Shown: positions 44,584-51,322 of the stretch, one piece after another
Layout of the letters: each line of letters starts with the position of its first letter
Numbering within the stretch: the first letter of the stretch is position 1
Source: Paracoccaceae bacterium
GTDB taxonomy: Bacteria > Pseudomonadota > Alphaproteobacteria > Rhodobacterales > Rhodobacteraceae
Length of the DNA stretch: 51,322 bases
Direction of reading: 5' to 3'
Assembly (NCBI GenBank): GCA_028097405.1
Contig: JAOHEK010000021.1
Location: 1 to 51,322, forward strand
Notes under the pieces: generated by a model
Told to the model about the DNA's origin: nothing
Databases searched by the model: none
What the model saw: only the letters and a program-made list of their open reading frames with translations
Made by a program: the position numbers and the translations under genes

Positions 44584-45767
44584 GACAAAAGCTCCATATC
44601 ATGGCCAACCTCGATAAAGGCGTCGATGGCGCGGTTCAGTTCTTCGGGGCTGTGAGCAGCGGACATTTGGGTGCGGATGCGATCTTGGCCTTTGGGGACA
44701 ACTGGAAAGCTGAAGGGTGCGACGTAGACGCCTTTGGTGTCCAGCCGACGGGCCATGTCTTGGGCCAGTTTTGGATCGCGCAGCATCACCGGGATGATGG
44801 GATGTTCGCCGGGTAGCAGATCGAAGCCAGCGGCGGACATACGGGCGCGGAAGTGGCTTGCGTTATCCATCAGGCGGTTCCGGCGTTCGGTTGAGGCGTC
44901 GATCATGTCCAATACCTTGATCGAGGTTGCGGCAATAACCGGGGCCAGGGTGTTCGAGAAAAGATAGGGCCGCGAGCGTTGGCGCAGCCAGTCAATCACT
45001 TCGCGCTTTCCGCAGGTGTAGCCGCCTGAGGCACCCCCTAAGGCTTTGCCAAGCGTGCCAGTGACAATGTCGACGCGGCCCATGACGTTGCAGTGTTCAA
45101 TGCTGCCCCGACCTGTGGCGCCAACAAATCCCACAGCATGGCTATCATCGACCATGACCATCGCGTTGTACTTTTCAGCCAAATCACAGATCTGTCCGAG
45201 TTTCGCGATGTAGCCATCCATCGAAAACACGCCATCTGTTGCGATCAGGCGAAAGCGGGCGTCTTGTGCGGCTTTCAGATGGGTCTCAAGCTCGGCCATG
45301 TCGGAATTGGCATACCGATAGCGTTGCGCCTTACACAGCCGCACGCCGTCGATAATTGAGGCGTGGTTAAGCGCGTCGGATATGATCGCATCTTCCGGGC
45401 CAAGGATGGTTTCAAACAGCCCGGTATTGGCGTCAAAACAGCTGGAATAGAGGATGGTATCTTCGAACCCAAGGAAGGCGGACAACCGTGCTTCAAGGTC
45501 TTTGTGTACGCTTTGTGTACCACAGATGAAGCGCACCGACGACATGCCATAGCCAAAGCGCTTAAGCGTGTCCTGCCCAGCGGCGATCAGTTCGGCGTTG
45601 TCCGAAAGCCCAAGGTAATTGTTGGCGCAAAGGTTGATCACATCTTGCCCCGTCGACAAGGCAATCGTTCCGGCCTGTTTGCTGGTGATCACGCGTTCTG
45701 TCTTGTAAAGGCCTGTGGTTTTCAAGCCTTCAAGTTCGGTTTGAAGGTGGTCAGTAAGGTACGTCAT
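44580..45767 (-). CDS. kbl: Glycine C-acetyltransferase (2-amino-3-ketobutyrate CoA ligase)
   Basis: A 395-residue PLP enzyme of the alpha-oxoamine synthase family that splits 2-amino-3-ketobutyrate with CoA into glycine and acetyl-Co[24 protein letters not shown] and [15 protein letters not shown], with the PLP-binding lysine in the last, are typical. I chose the ATG at 45767, which gives the usual Kbl start and has GGAACC upstream; the frame is open 32 codons further. With tdh it makes the threonine-to-glycine route. Confidence 0.97.
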   Translation of the reverse strand: MTYLTDHLQTELEGLKTTGLYKTERVITSKQAGTIALSTGQDVINLCANNYLGLSDNAELIAAGQDTLKRFGYGMSSVRFICGTQSVHKDLEARLSAFLGFEDTILYSSCFDANTGLFETILGPEDAIISDALNHASIIDGVRLCKAQRYRYANSDMAELETHLKAAQDARFRLIATDGVFSMDGYIAKLGQICDLAEKYNAMVMVDDSHAVGFVGATGRGSIEHCNVMGRVDIVTGTLGKALGGASGGYTCGKREVIDWLRQRSRPYLFSNTLAPVIAATSIKVLDMIDASTERRNRLMDNASHFRARMSAAGFDLLPGEHPIIPVMLRDPKLAQDMARRLDTKGVYVAPFSFPVVPKGQDRIRTQMSAAHSPEELNRAIDAFIEVGHDMELLS

Positions 45768-45882
45768 ATTGGGTTCCGCTTTTGCCGGGTTTTGCCCAAC
45801 GTCTCGCGCCTTTTCGCGATAGTCCATTGCTTTCTGGTGATGTGGTATTGAATGGCTACACATAGGTAGTTATGAATGTGTC

Positions 45883-46314
45883 ATGGAAACTACATTCACA
45901 CCTTATCTGTCGTTTGGTGGCGGCCTGTTGATCGGGACCGCCGCTATTTTGTCCATGGCTCTTTTGGGTCGAATTATGGGAGCAACGGGCATTCTTGCGG
46001 GCTTTTTGACCCCGTCCAGCATGAGTGATTGGTCGTGGCGCGCTGCGATGATCGCGGGCATGGCGTCTGGCCCGCTTGTTGTGATGCTGCTGACCGGGTC
46101 TGTGCCTGATGTGACCGTCCCGGTCACCCTACCGATGTTAGTCGTCGGTGGGTTTTTGGTGGGCATTGGCGTGACATTCGGCGGTGGCTGCACCTCGGGG
46201 CATGGGGTTTGCGGAATGGCGCGGATGTCCGTGCGATCTATCGCTGCCACGGTGATTTTCATGTTGGCTTGTTTCGCGACCGTTTACGTCGTGCGCCATT
46301 TGGTAGGAGTGTGA
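45883..46314 (+). CDS. YeeE/YedE (TsuA-like) membrane protein, first half-unit (PmpA-type)
   Basis: A 143-residue membrane protein with about four helices and the YeeE/YedE signature GGGCTSGHGVCGMARMSVRS, whose cysteine is conserved in sulfur-compound transporters. Half-size members work in pairs; in other alphaproteobacteria such pairs (PmpA/PmpB) lie with a persulfide dioxygenase in a sulfide-response operon. The next gene, four bases on, is the partner half. It is divergent from kbl. Confidence 0.88.
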   Translation: METTFTPYLSFGGGLLIGTAAILSMALLGRIMGATGILAGFLTPSSMSDWSWRAAMIAGMASGPLVVMLLTGSVPDVTVPVTLPMLVVGGFLVGIGVTFGGGCTSGHGVCGMARMSVRSIAATVIFMLACFATVYVVRHLVGV

Positions 46315-46317
46315 GCA

Positions 46318-46752
46318 ATGCTTAGATTACTTCTCTGTTATGCGATCGGTTTGATTTTTGGTGTGGGCATCATGATCTCGGGCATGGCGAACCCTGCTAA
46401 GGTCATCAACTTCTTTGACATTGCCGGAACATGGGATCCAAGCCTTGCTTTTGTCATGGGTGGCGCGCTTGGGATCACGGCTTTGGGGTATCGGTTCGTC
46501 TTGAAACGCCCGGCACCTAAACTTGATAGCGTGTTTCATCTGCCGACGCGGAGCGACATCGACATGCCTTTGGTTGCCGGATCTGCGGTCTTTGGTGTTG
46601 GCTGGGGAATCGCTGGTTTTTGTCCGGGTGGCGCGATTCCGGCGTTGGGTACAGGTCGACCAGAAGTCTTTGTGTTTATCGCGGCGCTACTTGCAGGTAT
46701 CCTGACAGCCAAGTTCTTGCGTCGCCAATCACGGGCGGCGACCACAGCATAG
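46318..46752 (+). CDS. YeeE/YedE (DUF6691-type) membrane protein, second half-unit (PmpB-type)
   Basis: A 144-residue membrane protein with four likely helices. GVGIMISGMANPAKVINFFD at the N-terminus and GWGIAGFCPGGAIPALGTG, with a conserved cysteine, are the marks of the second half of the split YeeE/YedE transporter. It would pair with the product of 45883 to move a sulfur compound across the inner membrane. The gene is followed after 14 bases by the persulfide-dioxygenase-like gene. Confidence 0.88.
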   Translation: MLRLLLCYAIGLIFGVGIMISGMANPAKVINFFDIAGTWDPSLAFVMGGALGITALGYRFVLKRPAPKLDSVFHLPTRSDIDMPLVAGSAVFGVGWGIAGFCPGGAIPALGTGRPEVFVFIAALLAGILTAKFLRRQSRAATTA

Positions 46753-46766
46753 TGATCGGAAGCGCC

Positions 46767-47645
46767 ATGATACCTACAAATATGGACGTCCACGCCGAAG
46801 TGACAGGCCACTTTGATCCGGTCTCGAACACCATCAGCTATGTCGTCAAAGACCCTGACAGTGATCACTGCGCGATCATCGATAGCGTTATGGATATCGA
46901 CTATGCGGCAGGGCGGATCACCTATGATCATGCGGATGCTTTGATTGCGGACGTTCGTGATCGGGGCCTGAGCTTGGATTGGATCATCGAGACCCATGTT
47001 CATGCCGATCACCTAAGCGCCGCGCCTTACATTCAGGAAAAGCTTGGTGGCAAGGTGGGAATCGGTGCCAAAATCATGGTGATCCAAGACACCTTCGGGA
47101 AGATTTTCAACGAAGGGACCGAGTTTCAGCGCGATGGCAGCCAGTTCGACAAACTTTTCGAGAACGGCGATGTTTACGCAATCGGTGGCCTAGACGCGGT
47201 AGCTGTCGATACCCCGGGTCATACACCTGCCTGCATGACCCATGTGATTGGCGATGCCGCCTTTGTTGGGGACACGCTTTTCATGCCGGATGGTGGATCG
47301 GCGCGGGCTGATTTTCCCGGTGGAGATGCAGGCGAGCTTTACGATTCTATCATGCAAGTTCTGTCACTTCCCGATCAGATGCGGCTTTTCATGTGCCACG
47401 ACTATGGGCCGAATGGGCGCGATATTCAGTGGGAAACGACAGTTGGTGACGAACGGGTGCATAACATACACTTGGGTGATGGGATCAGTCGCGAGGAATT
47501 CATCAAGATGCGAACCGAAAGGGATGCGACACTGGCCATGCCCAAGTTGATCCTGCCGTCCCTGCAAGTGAACATGCGCGCAGGTGAAGTGCCGCGCGAC
47601 GAAGAAGGAAATCCGGTTTTGAAAGTGCCCTTAACGGGGCTTTGA
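46767..47645 (+). CDS. Persulfide dioxygenase-like MBL-fold hydrolase (Blh/ETHE1-type)
   Basis: A 292-residue metallo-beta-lactamase-fold protein with THVHADHLSAAPY (HxHxDH metal site), DTPGHTPACMTH and FVGDTLFMPDGGSARADFPGG, which together match the Blh/ETHE1 group that oxidises glutathione persulfide. It should complete the sulfide detoxification set with the two half-transporters. ATG at 46767 has GGAAG before it and starts at the true N-terminus; the frame is open 49 codons upstream inside the previous gene. No BigR-type repressor gene is next to it in this window. Confidence 0.9.
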   Translation: MIPTNMDVHAEVTGHFDPVSNTISYVVKDPDSDHCAIIDSVMDIDYAAGRITYDHADALIADVRDRGLSLDWIIETHVHADHLSAAPYIQEKLGGKVGIGAKIMVIQDTFGKIFNEGTEFQRDGSQFDKLFENGDVYAIGGLDAVAVDTPGHTPACMTHVIGDAAFVGDTLFMPDGGSARADFPGGDAGELYDSIMQVLSLPDQMRLFMCHDYGPNGRDIQWETTVGDERVHNIHLGDGISREEFIKMRTERDATLAMPKLILPSLQVNMRAGEVPRDEEGNPVLKVPLTGL

Positions 47646-47647
47646 CG

Positions 47648-48259
47648 TCAGATGCGCAGGTCAGCGGCCGTTTGATTTCGAGCCACACGCCGGGCGTTGG
47701 GGATGTCGTTTGACATGGCGCGGGTGCGGGCATCTTTGGCGCTTAGCCCATGGTCCAGCCAGCGCTGGATAAGCCGTTGCTCTAAAACCTCTTCCGGTAC
47801 GTTCAGCGCCACCGACAGATCCCATTGTGTTTTTAGATCACGCCATCCGGGTTCGTCTAAAAGCAGGTAATTCCCCTCAACGATGATCAGATTATGGTGT
47901 TTCTTAACCAGCACGCTGGACCCGATCGAGACGTCAAGCGCGCGGTTGAAGGTGGGCACTGCAACTTCAGCCTCAGTCCGAAGACGTTCCAACAAAGCGC
48001 TAAACCCGGCCAGATCGAAGCTTTCCGGCGCACCTTTTCTGGCACGCAGGTCGCGCGCATCCAGAATGTCGTTCGAGAAATGGAACCCGTCCAATGGCAC
48101 AAGCGCGGCTGAATCGCCTAGTTCGGCAACAAGGGCTTTCGAAATCGTCGACTTTCCAGCGGCAGGCGGGCCTGCCATGGCGATAAGCTGTCGTTTGCTC
48201 TGTGGCAGTTTGCGAATGGTCTCAGCGATCCGGGCAGCGACACTTTGTGCGTTTTCCAT
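47648..48259 (-). CDS. Small P-loop kinase of the uridine kinase/PRK type
   Basis: A 203-residue nucleoside/sugar kinase-like protein. Walker A is GPPAAGKST (residues 30-38), LDGFHF follows (as in pantothenate, uridine and FrcK-type kinases), and IVEGNYLLLDEPGW is the Walker B region. The substrate cannot be read; relatives in alphaproteobacteria sit beside fructose transport genes, but none is here. It converges on the persulfide dioxygenase gene (two bases between stops) and is divergent from nrnC. Confidence 0.85.
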   Translation of the reverse strand: MENAQSVAARIAETIRKLPQSKRQLIAMAGPPAAGKSTISKALVAELGDSAALVPLDGFHFSNDILDARDLRARKGAPESFDLAGFSALLERLRTEAEVAVPTFNRALDVSIGSSVLVKKHHNLIIVEGNYLLLDEPGWRDLKTQWDLSVALNVPEEVLEQRLIQRWLDHGLSAKDARTRAMSNDIPNARRVARNQTAADLRI

Positions 48260-48384
48260 GCCAAAGCATCCCTTTGGCTGACAGTGTCGTCAAGGCACCA
48301 TGGTTCTGCCAATCTTAACCACTCCAGTCTTGATGCGCGCCGCTTAGAGGTGCATCAAGCCAAGAGTCTGGATCAGGAGGCACC

Positions 48385-48996
48385 ATGGCCAACCATCTTT
48401 ATCAACGTGATCTGCCCGACGGGTTGGACCTAGGATCTTCGGTCGCCATTGATTGCGAGACGATGGGCCTGAACCCACACCGGGATCGTTTGTGTCTGGT
48501 GCAGGTGTCATCGGGCGATGGGGACGCGCATTTGGTCCAGATTGAAAAGGGGCAAACATCTGCCCCTAACTTGGAGCGGCTTTTGACTAATCCAGATGTG
48601 TTGAAGCTGTTTCACTTTGGCAGGTTCGATATCGCGGCGATGTTTAACGCGTTTGGTGCGCTGACAGCCCCGGTCTATTGCACCAAGATCGCGTCAAAAA
48701 TGGTGCGGACGTATACGGATCGCCATGGCCTTAAGAACCTGTTGGATGAACTGCTGGGCATCGATATTTCTAAGCTGCAGCAGATGAGTGATTGGGGAGC
48801 GGAAACGCTAACCGAAGCACAATTGGCTTACGCCGCGTCGGATGTTTTGTATCTGCACCAGCTGAAAGAAAAGCTGGATAAACGCTTGGTACGCGAAGGT
48901 CGCAGTGATCTTGCCACCGCTGCTTTCGACTTTCTTCCAGCGCGGGCACGGCTGGATCTTGCTGGCTGGCCCGAGATCGACATCTTTGCTCATTAG
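48385..48996 (+). CDS. nrnC: NanoRNase C (DEDDy 3'-5' exonuclease)
   Basis: A 203-residue RNase D-like exonuclease without HRDC domains. Sequence blocks such as CETMGLNPHRDRLCLVQ, FHFGRFDIA, CTKIASKMVRTYTDRHGLK, YAASDVLYLH and DLAGWPEIDIFAH agree with the NrnC family of alphaproteobacteria, which degrades short RNAs (2-5 nt) as Orn does in others. The DEDDy residues (Asp23, Glu25, Asp in FGRFD, Asp in AASD with Tyr) are all there. A perfect AGGAGG precedes the ATG. Confidence 0.92.
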   Translation: MANHLYQRDLPDGLDLGSSVAIDCETMGLNPHRDRLCLVQVSSGDGDAHLVQIEKGQTSAPNLERLLTNPDVLKLFHFGRFDIAAMFNAFGALTAPVYCTKIASKMVRTYTDRHGLKNLLDELLGIDISKLQQMSDWGAETLTEAQLAYAASDVLYLHQLKEKLDKRLVREGRSDLATAAFDFLPARARLDLAGWPEIDIFAH

Positions 48997-49028
48997 AACA
49001 TTGGGATAATTGCGGCTATATACATGTC

Positions 49029-49622
49029 ATGGCGGTGACTGACGGGTATTCACGTATTGTCTTGTGGCTGAAGGTATCGTTGCCTTTGGCGGCTCTGGCG
49101 ATCCTATCAACACTGTTTTTCGTTGCAGAAACGCTGGATCCTGAAGCGGCTATTCCCTTTGCCGACGTTGATGTCGAACGGATTTTGACGCAACAGGGCA
49201 TCAGTAAACCCAAGTTTGGCGGTGTCACAGGGAACGGTGTTGCGATTGCGCTGACTGCGGATGTCATTCGTCCCAGCGAAGATCCTGCTCAGATGAATGC
49301 CGAACAGTTGGTTGCGGTGCTGGATCTGCCCGGTGGGGGACATATCGACATTCGAAGTGACATCGGATTTCTGAATTCCACAACCAAAGAAGCCACGTTG
49401 CAGGGCGGTGCGCGGTTGGAAAGCTCAACCGGCTATGTGATCACGACCGAACGCATCCTGACCTCGCTTGAAGAAGCGCGGGTCACTACAGATACTGAGA
49501 TTCATGCGACCGGGCCTGGTGGCGAGATTACGGCTGGCGAAATGGAGCTAACACGCTCAAAAATCGACGACAGCTATCTTCTTGTTTTCAAAAGTGGCGT
49601 TCGGCTGATATACAACCCCTGA
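49029..49622 (+). CDS. lptC: LPS export protein LptC
   Basis: A 197-residue bitopic membrane protein with an N-terminal helix (LWLKVSLPLAALAILSTLFFV) and a periplasmic beta-jellyroll part. LptC takes LPS from the LptBFG ATP-driven extractor and passes it to LptA. Sequence conservation in the family is weak; the call rests on size, topology and the following lptA and lptB. No strong ribosome-binding site precedes it. Confidence 0.88.
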   Translation: MAVTDGYSRIVLWLKVSLPLAALAILSTLFFVAETLDPEAAIPFADVDVERILTQQGISKPKFGGVTGNGVAIALTADVIRPSEDPAQMNAEQLVAVLDLPGGGHIDIRSDIGFLNSTTKEATLQGGARLESSTGYVITTERILTSLEEARVTTDTEIHATGPGGEITAGEMELTRSKIDDSYLLVFKSGVRLIYNP

Positions 49623-49634
49623 GGGCTAAACCGA

Positions 49635-50141
49635 ATGTATTCTGTGATCACCCGTTTCATCTTAACTGCCGTCATTTTAGTGACGGCTAGTATTGCCTTT
49701 GCGCAAAGTGCGTCGATTGCATTGGGCATGCAGGATTTTGACAAATCACAAGCTGTCGAGGTGACGTCCGATGCCCTGTCGGTCAATCAGCAAGATGGCA
49801 ATGCAGTCTTCAACGGCAACGTGTTGGTGGTGCAGGGTGAGGTTCGGATGTCTGCCGGAGCCGTCAGGATTGAATATGGACAGTCCGATGGGGCTCCATC
49901 CGGTATTTCGCGACTTATTGCTTCCGGTGGAGTGACATTTGTGACCGCGACCGATGCTGTTGAAGCTAATGAGGCGATATATTCTGTTGAAAACGGAACT
50001 GTTCGTCTGACTGGCGACGTTTTGTTGACCCAAGGCCCGAACGCTATTTCTGGCGACACGTTGACTGTTGATTTGCAGACCGGTTCCGGAACAATGGAAG
50101 GTCGGGTTCGAACGGTGTTCAACACAGGGGGTGGTAACTGA
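49635..50141 (+). CDS. lptA: LPS transport periplasmic protein LptA
   Basis: A 168-residue periplasmic protein with a signal peptide (1-23, ending IAFAQ). The OstA-like beta-jellyroll shows the family pattern VTSDALSVNQQDGNAVFNGN and LIASGGVTFVTATD. LptA bridges LptC and LptD and carries LPS across the periplasm. Its stop overlaps the lptB start by one base (TGATG). Confidence 0.93.
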   Translation: MYSVITRFILTAVILVTASIAFAQSASIALGMQDFDKSQAVEVTSDALSVNQQDGNAVFNGNVLVVQGEVRMSAGAVRIEYGQSDGAPSGISRLIASGGVTFVTATDAVEANEAIYSVENGTVRLTGDVLLTQGPNAISGDTLTVDLQTGSGTMEGRVRTVFNTGGGN

Positions 50142-50896
50142 TGTCAACGCTTTCTGTAGCTTCGGAAACCCACCAAGGCCTATCGGTTCGAAATATTCGG
50201 AAATCTTACCGCAAACGCCCAGTTATCCGGGATGTCAGCCTTGAGTTGGCGCGCGGTGAAGTTGTTGCGCTTTTGGGACCGAACGGATCGGGCAAAACCA
50301 CCTGTTTCTACTCGATTGCGGGTCTGGTTATGGCGGATGGCGGGCAGGTTTTGCTTGATGGTCGGGACGTGACATCTTACCCGATGTATCGCCGCGCCCA
50401 GCTTGGAATCGGGTATCTGCCGCAGGAACGTTCGATCTTTCAGGGTTTGAATGTTGAAGACAATATCCTTGCAATCCTAGAGATTGTTGAAAAAGACAGA
50501 ACAAAGCGCCGTGAGCGGCTGGAAGAATTGCTGAACGATTTCTCGATATCGCATCTGCGCCGCACACCGTCCGTGGCGTTGTCGGGCGGCGAGCGTCGTC
50601 GCTGCGAAATCGCGCGTTCTTTGGCTGCGAATCCCAAGTATCTTCTGTTGGACGAGCCGTTTCCTGGCGTGGATCCGATCGCTGTTGGCGATATCCGCGA
50701 TCTTGTGATCGATCTGAAAGACCGGGGAATCGGCGTTCTGATCACGGATCACAACGTTCGCGAAACTTTGGAAATCGTGGATCGCGCCTATATTTTGCAC
50801 GACGGTGGTGTCCTGATGAGCGGGACAGCGGAAGAAGTTGTGCGCGATGAAAAAGTGCGCAGCGTCTATCTTGGTCAAGGGTTTCGTATGTCGTAA
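50141..50896 (+). CDS. lptB: LPS export ABC transporter ATPase LptB
   Basis: A 251-residue ABC ATPase that powers LPS extraction with LptF and LptG. Walker A is GPNGSGKTT (46-54), the Q-loop is YLPQERSIFQ, the signature LSGGERRRCEIARSLA, Walker B LLLDEPFPGVD and the switch ITDHNVRETL. These agree closely with LptB; FPGVD is the usual family form. It follows lptA in the order lptC-lptA-lptB-hpf common in this order. Confidence 0.97.
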   Translation: MSTLSVASETHQGLSVRNIRKSYRKRPVIRDVSLELARGEVVALLGPNGSGKTTCFYSIAGLVMADGGQVLLDGRDVTSYPMYRRAQLGIGYLPQERSIFQGLNVEDNILAILEIVEKDRTKRRERLEELLNDFSISHLRRTPSVALSGGERRRCEIARSLAANPKYLLLDEPFPGVDPIAVGDIRDLVIDLKDRGIGVLITDHNVRETLEIVDRAYILHDGGVLMSGTAEEVVRDEKVRSVYLGQGFRMS

Positions 50897-51086
50897 CGTC
50901 GATGTGCAGTTGACATGACGGCCCAAATTATCGCCAAATAAGGGCAATGGATCGCACAAACGCTTTACATTCCAAGACTGTATCGGGGCTGTTTTACCCA
51001 AGCCCTCTCTCACTTCACACAACTTAGAACATTCTTAACGTCTGCCTCTGAGACAGGGGATGGACTGCACAATACAGGAGATGCCT

Positions 51087-51322
51087 ATGCAGTATCAGAT
51101 CACCGGAAAACACATCGACATCGGCGAATCCCTTCAAACCCATGTCAAAACTAATGTGAACGAGGTGGTTGAGAAATTTGCAGGGCGACCGACGGACGCA
51201 AATATCGTCTTTTCGAAAAGTGGTAACGAATTTATCTGCGAAACAGTGATCCACTTGTCGACGGGCATGACCGTGCAGGCTCGTGGGCATAGCCATGAAA
51301 TCTATGCATCTTTCGATAGCAG
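51087..51322 (+). CDS. hpf: Ribosome hibernation promoting factor, 3' end outside window
   Basis: The first 78 codons of an HPF/RaiA-type protein (MQYQITGKHIDIGESLQTHV, then VNEVVEKFAGRPTDANIVFS), which joins ribosomes into inactive dimers in starved cells. The frame is open to the end of the window. AGGAG at 51076-51080 abuts an ATG at 51081 but is six bases before the ATG at 51087, which I take as the start. It follows lptB after about 190 bases, so it probably has its own promoter, which I could not place. Confidence 0.92.
   Translation, partial: MQYQITGKHIDIGESLQTHVKTNVNEVVEKFAGRPTDANIVFSKSGNEFICETVIHLSTGMTVQARGHSHEIYASFDS

Noticed and set aside
1..51322. CRISPR array, rRNA operon, prophage or intact insertion sequence
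   Set aside because: No regular spaced repeats, no rRNA sequence, no integrase, transposase or phage structural gene was seen on either strand.

Overview
The window looks like a chromosome segment of an alphaproteobacterium of the order Rhodobacterales (roseobacter type). This is inferred from protein character and gene order: rimP-nusA-ylxR-infB, lptC-lptA-lptB-hpf, an NrnC-type nanoRNase, an NDUFAF5-like protein next to comF, and SecA ending in a CxC...CH zinc tail. No species can be named. I see no rRNA, tRNA, CRISPR array or intact insertion sequence.

Layout. 1-2616: envelope genes (two L,D-transpeptidases, a CAP-domain lipoprotein, an LpxO-like hydroxylase). 2765-8812: hemH, an NDUFAF5-like protein, comF, grxC, a nitrilase-family amidase, a MarR regulator, ubiG and a prolyl iminopeptidase. 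8981-10834: a second CAP protein and two small proteins of unknown role. 11107-16536: the translation/transcription operon rimP-nusA-ylxR-infB with a strong terminator. 16586-16708: a 40-residue ORF with a good ribosome-binding site. 16858-22222: mutT-argJ-parvulin divergent from secA. 22363-24818: two envelope proteins, the second a substrate-binding/OmpA hybrid. 24822-29490: radC, a small J-domain protein, dnaJ and dnaK, with a heat-shock-type promoter before dnaK.

29912-42388 is the most unusual part: eleven genes in a row on the minus strand, lying between dnaK and tdh-kbl. Read 5'->3' they are a secreted 190-residue protein; a membrane Ser/Thr kinase with a PDZ-like periplasmic part; an FHA protein; a PP2C phosphatase; a dynamin-like protein with a destroyed P-loop; a substrate-binding/OmpA protein (paralogue of the one beside secA); a stand-alone periplasmic NIT/PilJ-type sensor; and a three-gene redox operon (di-heme cytochrome c, cupredoxin-like protein, di-heme peroxidase fused to LysM). 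The kinase operon and each following unit are separated by a perfect or near-perfect hairpin, so they probably form separate transcripts. I infer an envelope-sensing phosphorylation module with neighbouring peptidoglycan-anchored redox proteins; that the parts work together is a hypothesis. A decayed tdh fragment lies just beyond this block, about 650 bp from the intact tdh, and suggests past rearrangement.

43060-51322: a lysine-rich secreted protein, tdh-kbl (threonine catabolism), a sulfide-handling set (two YeeE/YedE half-transporters plus a persulfide-dioxygenase-like enzyme), a small P-loop kinase, nrnC, the lptCAB export genes and the start of hpf, which runs off the window.
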